From Pedobacter chitinilyticus (GTDB lineage: Bacteria; Bacteroidota; Bacteroidia; Sphingobacteriales; Sphingobacteriaceae), in contig NZ_QMHN01000005.1 in the NCBI RefSeq assembly GCF_003313385.1, positions 1-64,000 on the forward strand: a DNA stretch of 64,000 nt, in the 5' to 3' direction. The notes below the pieces were generated by a model, which made no database searches, was not told where the DNA came from, and worked only from the letters and a program-made list of their open reading frames with translations. Position numbers and translations under genes: made by a program. The stretch's first letter is position 1. Every line of letters begins with the position of its first letter. This document shows positions 9,114 through 18,323 of the stretch, in pieces.

Positions 9114-9962
9114 TTACCTTTTGGTTTGTTCCAATAATTGGGTGTTTAAACGAATGTACTCGTCGTTTTTGATTTTAGTAGCAATTTCAATACCTTCTTG
9201 GGCTGTTTTAGCCGCACCAGCTTTGTCGCCCATCTTCAATTGCACTCTGCCTTTCCAAAGTTTTACCCAAGGGGCATCAGTCATTTGTTTTTCAGCTTCG
9301 TTCATCCACTCCAAAGCAGTTTTTAAATCCTTTCCGTTGCTGTAGTAGTAAATTGCCGATTGGAAATAAGGTTTTTTGTCGCCTTTCATCGCTTCAGCAA
9401 TATTGGCCATTACTCTTTGGTCAACATCAGTGCTAAGGTTAACATTTACCAAGGTGTTTTCCCATGATAATTGCATTTTTGCCGAAGCATCATATACATC
9501 GGCGAACTGAATGGTAAAGGTTTCTACTTTTTCTTTTAGTGCAACAGGTTTTACCTTAACACGTAAAACATCGTTGGCTTCACTATAAGTATATGCACCC
9601 CATTCTTTAGTTCCTTTGTTAAAGATAATGGTCCATTCTGTTTTTCCAGGGATGGTGAATAAAGCGTATTCGCCAGCAGGAAGGTCTTTACCTTCAACTT
9701 TAATAGCATCGGTAAATTTAACTACGGTAGCAGAGTTTGCTCCAGTGCGCCAAACTTTATCATAAGGTTCCAAGGCACCAAATATTTTACGGCCTTTAAC
9801 ATTTGGACGTGAATAGCTTACACTGATTTTGCCTAAACCAAAATCTTGTGAAATGGTTTGTGGTGTGCTGGGTTGAGGCATTTTTAAGCCTTGAGCCTTA
9901 AGGTTTTCGCCCAAGACAACCAGTACAAAAAGTACTAAAACGAGTTTAATTGATGATTTCAT
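9114..9962 (-). CDS. DUF2911 domain protein, secreted
   Basis: A protein of 282 residues with a signal peptide (about 1-23). About 25-175 matches the DUF2911 pattern common in Bacteroidota: ISVSYSRPNVKGRKIFG, then DKVWRTGANSATV and LPAGEYALFTIPGKTEWTII. The C-terminal third is helical and TPR-like (YYYSNGKDLKTALEWMNEAE, WVKLWKGRVQLKMGDKAGAA). The biochemical role of DUF2911 is not established; the fold is predicted to be an extracytoplasmic beta domain. It is a single gene, convergent with the symporter gene. Confidence 0.85.
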   Translation of the reverse strand: MKSSIKLVLVLFVLVVLGENLKAQGLKMPQPSTPQTISQDFGLGKISVSYSRPNVKGRKIFGALEPYDKVWRTGANSATVVKFTDAIKVEGKDLPAGEYALFTIPGKTEWTIIFNKGTKEWGAYTYSEANDVLRVKVKPVALKEKVETFTIQFADVYDASAKMQLSWENTLVNVNLSTDVDQRVMANIAEAMKGDKKPYFQSAIYYYSNGKDLKTALEWMNEAEKQMTDAPWVKLWKGRVQLKMGDKAGAAKTAQEGIEIATKIKNDEYIRLNTQLLEQTKR

Positions 9963-10054
9963 CTTTTTTATATTTTGTTAGAGTTGCAGCCTAAAATTAC
10001 AGAATAAATCTTTGATGATTATGGCTGCTTAGAATTATGTTATTTTGCAAACAA

Positions 10055-10876
10055 ATGGAAAATAAAACAGTCGGAATTTTAGGGTGTGGATGGTTTGGTT
10101 TGCCTTTTGCTAAGGCTTTGCTACAATCGGGCTACAAAGTGAAGGGATCAACCACGAATGCAGATAAGTTGAGAGCATTGGAAGAACTGGGCATTGTGCC
10201 TTATCAGATTAATTTGAATGGTACTGGTGAATTACCTGCGGCGTTTTTTAAGGTGGATGTACTGTTTGTGAATGTGCCGCCTCGAGCTAAATCTGAAGAC
10301 GTTTCAACCTATCCTGAAAAGTTGAAGGCGGTGGTTCAAGCAGCCGAAGGAAAAGTGAAACAAGTGGTGTTTATTAGCTCGACAGGTATTTTTGAGGATG
10401 GTAATTTTGAAGTGGATGAAAACACTACTCCGCAACCAGATACTGAAGCTGGTAAAGCGTTGTTAGCTGCAGAAGAAGTGTTCAGAGAGAATAATAAGTT
10501 TGTAACAACCATCATCCGCTTTGCGGGATTAATTGGTCCTAGCAGAAATTTAGGAAAATTTTTTGCAGGACGAAATGAAGTGCCTAACGGAAAAGCTCCT
10601 GTTAATTTAATTGCACTGCAGGATTGCATTGGCATTTGCTTACAGTTGTTAAAAACGAAAGCCTTTGGAGGAATTTATCATGCGGTAATGCCCCAGCATC
10701 CTACCAGAAATGAATTTTATACCGCCTTATGCGAGGCTTCGGGAATGGAAAAACCAATATTTAAAGAGGAACTATTGTCTTCGAAAAAAATAAACTCGGT
10801 TAATGTAGCCGATAAGTTAGCTTACACTTTTGAAGTTGGTGACTGGTTTGAGTGGATGAAAACCGCTTCGTTGTAA
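10055..10876 (+). CDS. NAD(P)-dependent SDR/epimerase-like enzyme
   Basis: A cytosolic Rossmann-fold protein of 273 residues. The dinucleotide motif GILGCGWFGLPFAKAL is at the very N-terminus, followed by VKGSTTN at the end of strand 2. VVFISSTGIF corresponds to the catalytic-Ser strand of extended SDRs, but the usual YxxxK is not obvious, so this is an atypical member (YeeZ-like NAD-binding proteins look similar). The start at 10055 (MENKTVGIL) fits the Rossmann N-terminus better than the ATG at 10037, and a TTATTTTG near-consensus -7 box (10040-10047) overlaps the upstream alternative. It is convergent with tex across a hairpin. Confidence 0.75.
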   Translation: MENKTVGILGCGWFGLPFAKALLQSGYKVKGSTTNADKLRALEELGIVPYQINLNGTGELPAAFFKVDVLFVNVPPRAKSEDVSTYPEKLKAVVQAAEGKVKQVVFISSTGIFEDGNFEVDENTTPQPDTEAGKALLAAEEVFRENNKFVTTIIRFAGLIGPSRNLGKFFAGRNEVPNGKAPVNLIALQDCIGICLQLLKTKAFGGIYHAVMPQHPTRNEFYTALCEASGMEKPIFKEELLSSKKINSVNVADKLAYTFEVGDWFEWMKTASL

Positions 10877-10879
10877 AGG

Positions 10880-10913
10880 AGTGTCCAAAAGTATAGGTAG
10901 CCTTTTGGACACT
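10880..10913. terminator. Hairpin between convergent genes
   Basis: A perfect 12-bp stem (AGTGTCCAAAAG at 10880-10891 with CTTTTGGACACT at 10902-10913) and a 10-base loop lie between the stops of the SDR gene and tex. There is no T-run of note, so it may be a bidirectional terminator or an mRNA-stabilising stem. Confidence 0.6.
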
Positions 10914-10922
10914 ATAAGTTGC

Positions 10923-13244
10923 TTATTTGAACATCCCTTTTAGTTTGGCCAGCTTTTCCTGCAAATCGCCATCCACTTCTTTTTCTTTTTTAGGTTGATG
11001 TTGGTTAAATGGTTTTCGATGTTGGTCGTTACGTTTTTGACCATCACCTTTATTCCAATTCTCTTTCTGGTTCCCTTCCTTGCGCTTTGTTGCTTGTTCT
11101 TTGCTGCCGCCAATTTCCTCTTTCATTGATAAAGAAATTCGCTTGCGATCTACATCTACTTCAGTTACGGTAACCTGAACCACTTGGCTCACCTTCACCA
11201 CTTCGTTAGGATTGGCTACGAACCTATTGGCTAATTGACTGGTATGTACCAAGCCATCCTGATGCACACCTATATCTACAAATGCACCAAAATTGGTGAT
11301 GTTGGTAACAATTCCTTTTAGCTTCATCCCTTTTCTCAAATCCGTAATGCTGTTTACACCATCGGCAAAACTGAATGCTTCAAATTGTTCGCGAGGATCA
11401 CGGCCAGGCTTAGCTAATTCTTTAAGGATGTCTTGTAAGGTAGGCAAACCTACTTCTGTGCTTACATATTTCTGTAGGCTGATTTGTTTTTGAAGATGGG
11501 TATCGGCAATCAGTTTTTCTACGGAAACGCCGAGATCAGCGGCCATTTTGCTCACCAATTCATAACGCTCAGGGTGAACACCACTGCTATCCAAAGGTTG
11601 CTCGGCATTGCGTATGCGTAAGAAACCAGCAGCTTGTTCAAAGGCTTTATCTCCCAATCGAGGAACTTTTTTCAAGCTTTCACGATTTTTAAAGGCACCA
11701 TTTTTACTGCGATAATTAACAATATTCTGCGCCAAGCTTTCGCCTAAACCAGAAACATAAGCTAACAACTGTTTTGAAGCGGTATTCAATTCAACACCTA
11801 CAGCATTCACACAGCTCATTACCGTATCGTCCAAACTTTGTTGCAATTTGCTTTGGTCAACATCATGTTGGTATTGCCCCACACCAATTGATTTGGGATC
11901 TATTTTTACCAGCTCAGCCAAAGGGTCCATCAAACGTCGGCCAATGGACACCGCACCGCGAACGGTTACATCATGATCTGGAAATTCTTCTCTGGCCAAT
12001 GGCGAAGCTGAATAAATAGATGCACCACTTTCGTTCACCATCACCAAGGTTACCTTGTCGAGTTTTAATCCACGAATAAAGGTTTCGGTTTCTCTACCTG
12101 CTGTTCCATTTCCAATGGCAATGGCTTCAATATCATGTTTTTCGCAAAGCTGATTAACTTTCCACTCCGCATCCTTAATATTTCCTTGTCCAGTATGCGG
12201 ATAGATGGTGGTATTTTCTAATAAATTCCCTTGTCTGTCTAAGCAAACCACTTTGCAGCCTGTTCTAAAACCAGGGTCGATAGCCATCACATTTTTTTGT
12301 CCTAAAGGAGCGGCCATTAACAATTGTCTGGCATTGGCTGCGAAAACACGGATGGCTTCTTCATCAGCTTTTTGTTTAATTGCTGCTCTCAATTCGGTTT
12401 CCATCGCAGGGCGAAGTAATCGTTTATAGCCGTCGTATAGGGCTAATTCCACTTGCTTGCTCGCACTATTGTTTCCAGTGATGAACTGACGTTCTAATAT
12501 TTCAATCGCTTCTTCATCGGGAGGAAGTACATCTAATTTTAACAGCCCCTCGTCTTCGCCTCTTAGCATGGCTAGAACGCGGTGTGATGGTGCATTTTTA
12601 GCGCTTTCCTCCCACTCAAAGTAGTCTTTATATTTAATGGCTTCGGTTTCTTTGCCTTTAGCGACTGTACTTTTGTAAGTTGATTTTTGTTCGAAATACT
12701 TGCGCATTTTCGTGCGAGCATCAGTATCCTCATTAATGATTTCTGCAATAATATCCCTAGCACCAGCTAAAGCCTCTTCGGCATTGCCAACACCTTTTTC
12801 AGCATCTATGTAAGTTGCAGCTTCTTCATCTACATCAATTCTACTTTGTGCTAATAGGCGTAAGGCTAAAGGTTCTAGCCCTTTTTCTCTAGCGATAGAC
12901 GCACGTGTTTTGCGTTTAGGTTTGTAGGGCAAGTAAATGTCCTCTAAAATAGTCAGTGTTTGTGCAGCATTTAGCTGTTTTTCCAATTCTGGTGTTAACT
13001 TTCCTAATTCTGTTAGCGATTTTAAAATAGCATCCCTTCGCTTATCAAGCTCTTTTAACTGTTGGGCCAAATCTCTAATTTCTGCAATTTGAACTTCGTC
13101 TAAGCTGCCTGTAAGCTCCTTTCGATAGCGCGAGATGAATGGAACAGTAGCCCCTTCTTCTAAGAGATTTAGTGTTGCGTTAACTTGCTTGCTGTTGATG
13201 CTTAGTGCGTTAGAGATGTGTGATAAGTGCTGGTTCATCGTCAT
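10923..13244 (-). CDS. tex: Tex-family S1 RNA-binding protein
   Basis: A cytoplasmic protein of 773 residues, the normal Tex length. The N-terminal helical domain is followed by the YqgF/RNase-H-like domain (NVMAIDPGFRTGCKVVCLD), the helix-hairpin-helix region (LAYVSGLGESLAQNIVNYR, then FKNRESLKKVPRLGDKAFEQ) and a C-terminal S1 domain (about 641-709, GIVTNITNFGAFVDIGVHQD). Tex binds RNA/DNA and is linked to transcription and RNA quality control. After S1 there is a charged Lys/Gln/Asn-rich tail of about 64 residues that looks disordered. It starts MTMNQH; the second Met six bases in is an equally good start. Confidence 0.95.
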   Translation of the reverse strand: MTMNQHLSHISNALSINSKQVNATLNLLEEGATVPFISRYRKELTGSLDEVQIAEIRDLAQQLKELDKRRDAILKSLTELGKLTPELEKQLNAAQTLTILEDIYLPYKPKRKTRASIAREKGLEPLALRLLAQSRIDVDEEAATYIDAEKGVGNAEEALAGARDIIAEIINEDTDARTKMRKYFEQKSTYKSTVAKGKETEAIKYKDYFEWEESAKNAPSHRVLAMLRGEDEGLLKLDVLPPDEEAIEILERQFITGNNSASKQVELALYDGYKRLLRPAMETELRAAIKQKADEEAIRVFAANARQLLMAAPLGQKNVMAIDPGFRTGCKVVCLDRQGNLLENTTIYPHTGQGNIKDAEWKVNQLCEKHDIEAIAIGNGTAGRETETFIRGLKLDKVTLVMVNESGASIYSASPLAREEFPDHDVTVRGAVSIGRRLMDPLAELVKIDPKSIGVGQYQHDVDQSKLQQSLDDTVMSCVNAVGVELNTASKQLLAYVSGLGESLAQNIVNYRSKNGAFKNRESLKKVPRLGDKAFEQAAGFLRIRNAEQPLDSSGVHPERYELVSKMAADLGVSVEKLIADTHLQKQISLQKYVSTEVGLPTLQDILKELAKPGRDPREQFEAFSFADGVNSITDLRKGMKLKGIVTNITNFGAFVDIGVHQDGLVHTSQLANRFVANPNEVVKVSQVVQVTVTEVDVDRKRISLSMKEEIGGSKEQATKRKEGNQKENWNKGDGQKRNDQHRKPFNQHQPKKEKEVDGDLQEKLAKLKGMFK

Positions 13245-13406
13245 AAATTATAGCGCTAAAATTATCATAATTAAGTCAGATAAAAAGTCAAAACAGACGA
13301 TAAGTGGAAAACTTTATATTCTCTTTTGTAAAGGAAATATGACACTACTGGCACAAAGTTTGATTTTACGGTTGCTCTTATATGTGTAACCTAATTTATA
13401 TTAATC

Positions 13407-13799
13407 ATGGAAAAATTTAGAAAATTATTAGCTCTTTCATTTTGTTTAGTTGTTTTAACTGCTCTTTTCTCTTGTTCAAAAGATGATGACAAGAATAACG
13501 GTCCGCGTAATGTAGAATTTAAAGTAACTGCTTCTTCTAATGCAAGTATCAGCACAGTTGTACATTCAAATGTACAAGGTGAAGCAACTACATTAACTAG
13601 TTTGAGCGGTAATACTTGGAGCACTAAATTAACCGTTAATGCAGATGTACAGGCAATATCTTTAGGTGCTAACGCAACTGCTACAGATGCTACTGGAACT
13701 TTAAAAGTACAGATTTTAATAGATGGTGTAGTAGTAAAAGAAAATACGTCTTCTGGTCAATATTTAAGTGCGACAACCGTATATATGGTTACTAAATAG
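13407..13799 (+). CDS. Small beta-rich lipoprotein
   Basis: A protein of 130 residues with a lipoprotein signal (lipobox LFSC, Cys about 24) followed by an Asp/Lys linker (SKDDDKNNG). The rest is Ser/Thr/Val-rich with alternating strands and no Cys. The layout (short acidic linker, then one beta-sandwich of about 100 residues) resembles the MmpS-like/DUF-type lipoproteins seen in Bacteroidota. No function can be assigned. It stands alone between divergent tex and hflX, with its own terminator. Confidence 0.7.
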   Translation: MEKFRKLLALSFCLVVLTALFSCSKDDDKNNGPRNVEFKVTASSNASISTVVHSNVQGEATTLTSLSGNTWSTKLTVNADVQAISLGANATATDATGTLKVQILIDGVVVKENTSSGQYLSATTVYMVTK

Positions 13800-13818
13800 C
13801 CAAACATTAAAAAGAATA

Positions 13819-13856
13819 TAAGAAGCGCTATCCATTTAGGGTGGCGCTTCTTGTTT
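13819..13856 (+). terminator. Terminator after the small lipoprotein gene
   Basis: AAGAAGCGC (13820-13828) pairs with GCGCTTCTT (13844-13852), extended inside by TATCC/GGGTG pairs, and is followed by TGTTT. It lies 20 bases past the stop codon. Confidence 0.8.
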
Positions 13857-13909
13857 AAACACTATCGCCTACACGTTGTTATCTTTAAATTAAACGGGAA
13901 TAGATTTCG

Positions 13910-13917
13910 TATCTTTG
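13910..13917 (+). promoter_or_regulatory. -7 promoter box of hflX
   Basis: TATCTTTG matches the Bacteroidota -7 consensus TAnnTTTG and ends 10 bases before the hflX ATG. No clear -33 TTG is seen at the usual distance. The 5' UTR would be only a few bases. Confidence 0.65.
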
Positions 13918-13927
13918 CAATTATTCA

Positions 13928-15127
13928 ATGGGAAAACAGAAATTTTATGACACAGCGCCCAAGCAAGAACGGGCGGTTTTGGTAGGGGTAGCCTTACCAG
14001 GAGAAAAAGCAGAACAGACAAAGGAATACTTGGATGAATTGGCTTTTTTGGTAAATACGGCAGGTGGAGTGGTAGAAAACGTATTTACGCAACGCATGCA
14101 AAAGCCTGATAGGGCAACCTTTGTAGGCACAGGAAAGCTGGAAGAAATACAAACTTATGTAAAGGCTGAAGAAATAGACTTGGTGGTGTTTGACGATGAA
14201 CTTTCACCATCGCAACTGCGTAACATTGAGCGTGAGTTGAAGGTGAAGATATTGGACAGAAGTAACCTTATCCTAGATATTTTTGCAGGAAGAGCACAAA
14301 CTGCTCAAGCTAAAACCCAAGTGGAGCTGGCGCAATTACAATATTTGTTGCCTCGCTTAACCCGCATGTGGACCCACTTGGAGCGCCAAAAAGGTGGTAT
14401 TGGGATGCGTGGTCCAGGGGAGAGCCAGATTGAGAGCGATAGAAGGATGATTTTGGAAAAAATTACCTTGTTGAAAGAGCGTTTGAAGCTGATTGACCGA
14501 CAAAACGAAACCCAACGCAAAAACCGTGGGCAATTGATTCGTGTAGCCTTGGTGGGTTACACCAACGTGGGTAAGTCAACCATGATGAACATGCTTTCTA
14601 AATCGGAAGTGTTTGCAGAAAATAAGCTATTTGCTACGCTGGATACCACTGTAAGAAAAGTAGTAATTGACAACCTACCATTTTTATTATCGGATACCGT
14701 AGGGTTTATCAGAAAACTTCCACATCACTTGGTAGAATGTTTCAAATCTACTTTAGATGAAGTGCGTGAAGCAGATATTTTGGTACACGTGGTGGATATT
14801 TCACATCCAAATTTTGAAGATCAAATTGATACAGTAAACGAAACCTTGAAAGACCTGGGTGCTAGAGATAAGGATACGATCATGGTTTTCAATAAAATTG
14901 ATGCTTATGTCCCTCCAGAACAAGATCAATTGGTGGACGTTGATGAACAAAAGGAACCAGTAACCCTTGCCGATCTTAAAAATACGTGGATGGCACACCA
15001 TAATGCTCCAGCAATTTTTATTTCTGCTACGCAAAAAGAAAACGTTGAGGAATTGAAAGCATTGTTATATGGAAAAGTAAAAGATATTCACACCACACGC
15101 TATCCTTACGATAAGTTGTTGTATTAG
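13928..15127 (+). CDS. hflX: GTPase HflX
   Basis: A ribosome-associated GTPase of 399 residues. The N-terminal HflX domain has ATFVGTGKLEEIQ (64-76), the glycine-rich GMRGPGESQIESDRR (159-173) and then the G domain: P-loop GYTNVGKS (210-217), the DTVGFI switch II and the FNKID base-specificity motif. HflX splits stalled or stressed 70S ribosomes. The C-terminal extension ends in KDIHTTRYPYDKLLY. It is followed by rbfA on the same strand, fitting a translation-related cluster. Confidence 0.95.
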   Translation: MGKQKFYDTAPKQERAVLVGVALPGEKAEQTKEYLDELAFLVNTAGGVVENVFTQRMQKPDRATFVGTGKLEEIQTYVKAEEIDLVVFDDELSPSQLRNIERELKVKILDRSNLILDIFAGRAQTAQAKTQVELAQLQYLLPRLTRMWTHLERQKGGIGMRGPGESQIESDRRMILEKITLLKERLKLIDRQNETQRKNRGQLIRVALVGYTNVGKSTMMNMLSKSEVFAENKLFATLDTTVRKVVIDNLPFLLSDTVGFIRKLPHHLVECFKSTLDEVREADILVHVVDISHPNFEDQIDTVNETLKDLGARDKDTIMVFNKIDAYVPPEQDQLVDVDEQKEPVTLADLKNTWMAHHNAPAIFISATQKENVEELKALLYGKVKDIHTTRYPYDKLLY

Positions 15128-15187
15128 ATCGTACGCCGTCATGGCTGGGTACAATCTATCCCGATTCTTCGGGGAAGCAATCTTAAA
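15128..15187. repeat. Intergenic repeat fragment (GAAGCAATCTTAAA)
   Basis: The spacer after hflX contains a small CCCGATTCTTCGGGG hairpin followed by GAAGCAATCTTAAA (15174-15187). That 14-base word recurs at 39823-39836 inside the large palindromic element near 39.8 kb, so this is probably a broken copy of the same repeat family. Confidence 0.5.
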
Positions 15188-15259
15188 CCTATAGCAAATG
15201 CTTAAGGATTTTTGATAGTGTTTGAGCATTGAATATTGAGAATTGGTAATTTTAAAATT

Positions 15260-15643
15260 ATGGAAAGTAACAGACAAAAGAAGTTTGCAGGATTATTACA
15301 AGAAGAATTGGCAGCAATTTTTCAACGAGAAGGAGCTGCTTATTTACCCAACACATTGGTAACCATCACTAAGGTTCGTGTGTCGCCTGATTTGGCGGTA
15401 GCGAAGGTTTACCTTAGTTTTTTTAATACAAATAATACAAATTTATCTGTAGCTACTGTGAATTCTCATGCTGGCGAAATCAGATATAAATTGGGTTCTC
15501 GCATTCGCCACCAGGCGAGGGTGATCCCTACCTTGTCTTTCTTTGTGGATGATACCAACGAATATGTAGAGAGGATGGATCAGATTTTTGATAAAATTGC
15601 AAAGGAACGTAAAGACAACGATAACCAAGAAGGCGAAGATTAA
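15260..15643 (+). CDS. rbfA: Ribosome-binding factor A
   Basis: A protein of 127 residues, normal for RbfA, which acts late in 30S subunit maturation near 16S helix 1. The KH-like fold is recognisable: RQKKFAGLLQEELAAIFQ at the start, VTITKVRVSPDLAVAKVYLS in the middle and LGSRIRHQARVIPTLSFFVD near the end. I took the ATG of MESNRQKK; the frame runs 8 codons further up to a TTG that gives no family homology. The C-terminus is acidic. It lies 12 bases ahead of the hemolysin-III-like gene. Confidence 0.93.
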   Translation: MESNRQKKFAGLLQEELAAIFQREGAAYLPNTLVTITKVRVSPDLAVAKVYLSFFNTNNTNLSVATVNSHAGEIRYKLGSRIRHQARVIPTLSFFVDDTNEYVERMDQIFDKIAKERKDNDNQEGED

Positions 15644-15655
15644 GTTCTGTTAAAA

Positions 15656-16291
15656 ATGAACAAATATATCCGTGAACCTGGAAATTTCATCACCCATTTT
15701 TTACCTGCCTTACTGGCTTTACCAGGGATGTATCTGTTGCTGGAGAAATCCTCAACTACCTACGAAAACATTGCAGCACTGGTATATGGTGGCGGTATAT
15801 TTTTGTTGTTCAGCGTAAGCGCTACTTATCACAGTGTGCCTAAAACACCATACGGTATTCGCTTTTGGCAAAAGTTTGATCATTGCTGTATCTATTTGAT
15901 GATTGCAGGCTCGTTTACGCCTACAGCCTTAATTATTTTTGATGGCTGGATGCGATGGCTACTTTTTGGACTGGTATGGCTAATTGCGATATTGGGCTGC
16001 CTACTTAAAATTTTCAATCGATTAAAAAACAAAGCGGTTTCTACGGGCTTGTACATTGCCATGGGATGTTTGATCATTCCTTTTATTGCTAAGATGGTAG
16101 AAAATGTACCTGCCATGGGACTTTTTTGGCTTTTCTTGGGCGGTGTTTTTTATATCGGTGGCACTTATTACTATACCAAAGATAAGCCGCTATATAAATA
16201 TTTGCATAGCCATGAGCTTTGGCATTTGTTCGTAAATTTTGGAGCGCTATCACATTTTCTTTATAACTACGTTTATGTTTTCAAAGCTTAA
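15656..16291 (+). CDS. Hemolysin-III / TrhA-like membrane protein
   Basis: A seven-helix inner-membrane protein of 211 residues of the YqfA/HlyIII (PAQR-related) family. The conserved metal-site histidines are present: SATYHS in helix 2 (about 60) and SHELWHLFVNFGALSHF near the C-terminus. WQKFDHCCIYLMIAGSFTP is the second hallmark. Members are linked to membrane-lipid homeostasis rather than true haemolysis. It is 12 bases after rbfA and likely co-transcribed with it. Confidence 0.9.
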   Translation: MNKYIREPGNFITHFLPALLALPGMYLLLEKSSTTYENIAALVYGGGIFLLFSVSATYHSVPKTPYGIRFWQKFDHCCIYLMIAGSFTPTALIIFDGWMRWLLFGLVWLIAILGCLLKIFNRLKNKAVSTGLYIAMGCLIIPFIAKMVENVPAMGLFWLFLGGVFYIGGTYYYTKDKPLYKYLHSHELWHLFVNFGALSHFLYNYVYVFKA

Positions 16292-16351
16292 CATGCGGTA
16301 ACATTAAAGTTGAACGCTGTGTTTTAAGGTTTTAATTTCGTAAATTTAAGA

Positions 16352-17005
16352 ATGCGCCGATTGATTTTCATTTTTATGTTAAGCGTTGTGTTTAGTGCAA
16401 AAGCCCAGCAACCTACGATCAAGAATGGTTTGGAATCCTTTGTGAAATCCAACACTATTTATCCGATGTTTGCGCTTGATAACTGTATCCAAGGCACGAT
16501 TGAGGTTGGCTTTAAACTTGACAAAGCAGGGAAAGTTACTTACGCTACGATAACCAAAGGTATTGGTGCCGATTTGGATGCTGAAGCACTTCGTTTAATC
16601 AAACTTAGCAGTGGTAAATGGCAAATCCCTGTGGGTTACGATACCACCTTTTTAATCCGTTCACCCATGAAATTTTCTTTACAGGATTACGGCTGTGAAA
16701 ATATTAATCCAGGCAGTGTTGGACTGGCCATTAATCGTTATAAGGATGAATTGCAGTCGATCAATAAAATCGCCAACTTTTATCGCAATATAGAGCAGGG
16801 TATTGAAAATTTTATAGAAGAAGAGAAAATTATAGCACTTAAAGAAGAAGTTGGAATAGACGATCATTTTATCAACAGAAAAATAGCGATTGCGGAGAAA
16901 AAAATAAATCAAAGTGATTTGCAAAGCGCCTGCGAAGATTTTAAGTTTGTAAAATATATGGGCTCTAAAAAAGCAGATAAATTGCTTGCCAAATATTGTA
17001 AATAA
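16352..17005 (+). CDS. TonB C-terminal-domain-like secreted protein
   Basis: A protein of 217 residues with a signal peptide (1-18, ending SAKAQ). Residues about 35-115 resemble a TonB C-terminal domain: GTIEVGFKLDKAGKVTYATI followed by ADLDAEALRLIKLSSGKW. There is no N-terminal anchor helix typical of TonB proper, so it is probably a periplasmic protein that borrows the fold. The second half is helical and Lys/Glu-rich with no recognised domain. It is 2 bases upstream of the next small membrane gene. Confidence 0.65.
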   Translation: MRRLIFIFMLSVVFSAKAQQPTIKNGLESFVKSNTIYPMFALDNCIQGTIEVGFKLDKAGKVTYATITKGIGADLDAEALRLIKLSSGKWQIPVGYDTTFLIRSPMKFSLQDYGCENINPGSVGLAINRYKDELQSINKIANFYRNIEQGIENFIEEEKIIALKEEVGIDDHFINRKIAIAEKKINQSDLQSACEDFKFVKYMGSKKADKLLAKYCK

Positions 17006-17007
17006 AC

Positions 17008-17403
17008 ATGCGTATACTTTTTCGTGCCTTTGCCTTTCTAGACCTGTTTTCATTAGCGTTTATGACCATGCAATTGGTTTCCATCGTTAACAATTTCGCT
17101 AAACTAACATTGCTTTCAGACAAGGTGCAGAGCATTTTGATGTTTCCTATGTATCTCTTGGTTGCTGTGGGCGCCTACGGTTTATTCTTCCAAAAAAAGA
17201 TTGGTTTCATTAGCTATTATATTCAATTTCCTTTTAGGCTTTATCTTTGGGTGTTGAGCCTTGGTTTTATCACGTTGCTGCCCGAAGCTTTCAGCAACTA
17301 CGATGACAAGTGGTTTCCTATTTTATTGAAGGTTTGTTATGTAGGAGAATTTATTCGGCTATACCTGACCATTAAAGCGCATTACGATACCGTTAAGGCA
17401 TAA
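17008..17403 (+). CDS. Small four-helix membrane protein
   Basis: A protein of 131 residues with about four hydrophobic segments (10-32, 45-65, 72-95 and 100-125). No named family is recognised. Its start is 2 bases past the preceding stop, so the two genes almost certainly form one transcript. Its 3' end overlaps that of the leftward lipid kinase gene by 11 bases (convergent). Confidence 0.6.
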   Translation: MRILFRAFAFLDLFSLAFMTMQLVSIVNNFAKLTLLSDKVQSILMFPMYLLVAVGAYGLFFQKKIGFISYYIQFPFRLYLWVLSLGFITLLPEAFSNYDDKWFPILLKVCYVGEFIRLYLTIKAHYDTVKA

Positions 17404-18271
17404 TGATATTGATGGCATTTGGGAGTATTTTGGCTTCAACTTTATTGGTTTTGCCCATATATTCGCCGTCAACTTGAAAATGAGCCTGATATTTGGTGCT
17501 TATTTTTACTTCTGAGGCCTGAAAACTTTCTATTTTTTTAGGATTCCAAGGCAACTTACTGATCCATATCTTCAAAATTTCCATTACCGCATATTCCTTA
17601 ATGAGGATCACCTCAAATACATCATCATCTAATTTGCCATCTGGGTTGATTTCGAAGCCAGTACCATACTTAGTGGCATTGGCAATAACCACCATTGCTG
17701 CGCTGGTTTTAATCTCGCGTTTACCAACTTTAAATTGCACCTGCATTTTTTTGTGGTTCCAGAATGCATGCCAAGCAGATTTTGCGTAGGTCAGCATTCC
17801 TCTGGTAGGAAGCTCGTCAAATTTCTTTACCAAATAAGCGTTGAACCCAATGTCTGATAAATGGATGCATAGTTCGTCATTAACAAGGGTGGCATGAATT
17901 TTTTTGGGAGTTCCATAAGCAGCAACTTCTAGGGCTTCCTCAATATCTAGAGGAATGTCTAGATCTTTTGCCATGCCGTTGGCAGAACCTGCAGGGATAA
18001 TACCAATTGGAGTTTCGGTATTCAGTAGGCATTCCGCTACCAATTTCAAGGTGCCATCACCTCCCACGGCAACTACTCGATCAGCTTTCGCTTTTGCAAT
18101 TGCTTTTTTAATTTGTTCGATATCGCATTTGCGGGGGAGCTCAAATATTTCTATACTTGTTTCACTGTCCGCGAAGTGATTGATAATCTTTTCGCTAAGA
18201 CTTTCATCTCTGTTTCCAGAACCTTGGTTCACCACAAAGAGTAATCGTTGTTTTTTGTTTTTATAGGTCAT
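17393..18271 (-). CDS. Diacylglycerol/lipid kinase (YegS/DagK family)
   Basis: A protein of 292 residues with the DAGK catalytic fold: RLLFVVNQGSGNRDES at the N-terminus, the nucleotide-binding AVGGDGTLKLVAECLL (about 66-81) and GIIPAGSANGMAKDLDIP. The C-terminal beta domain ends in a typical QVDGEYMGKTNKVEAKILPN. It should phosphorylate a lipid such as diacylglycerol to phosphatidate. It starts 52 bp from the divergent App1-type phosphatase gene, whose family catalyses the reverse step. Confidence 0.9.
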   Translation of the reverse strand: MTYKNKKQRLLFVVNQGSGNRDESLSEKIINHFADSETSIEIFELPRKCDIEQIKKAIAKAKADRVVAVGGDGTLKLVAECLLNTETPIGIIPAGSANGMAKDLDIPLDIEEALEVAAYGTPKKIHATLVNDELCIHLSDIGFNAYLVKKFDELPTRGMLTYAKSAWHAFWNHKKMQVQFKVGKREIKTSAAMVVIANATKYGTGFEINPDGKLDDDVFEVILIKEYAVMEILKIWISKLPWNPKKIESFQASEVKISTKYQAHFQVDGEYMGKTNKVEAKILPNAINIIMP

Positions 18272-18323
18272 CTCAATAATAATGTTATAAAAACAACAAT
18301 AGGTCTACTCTGTTTTAAATAAT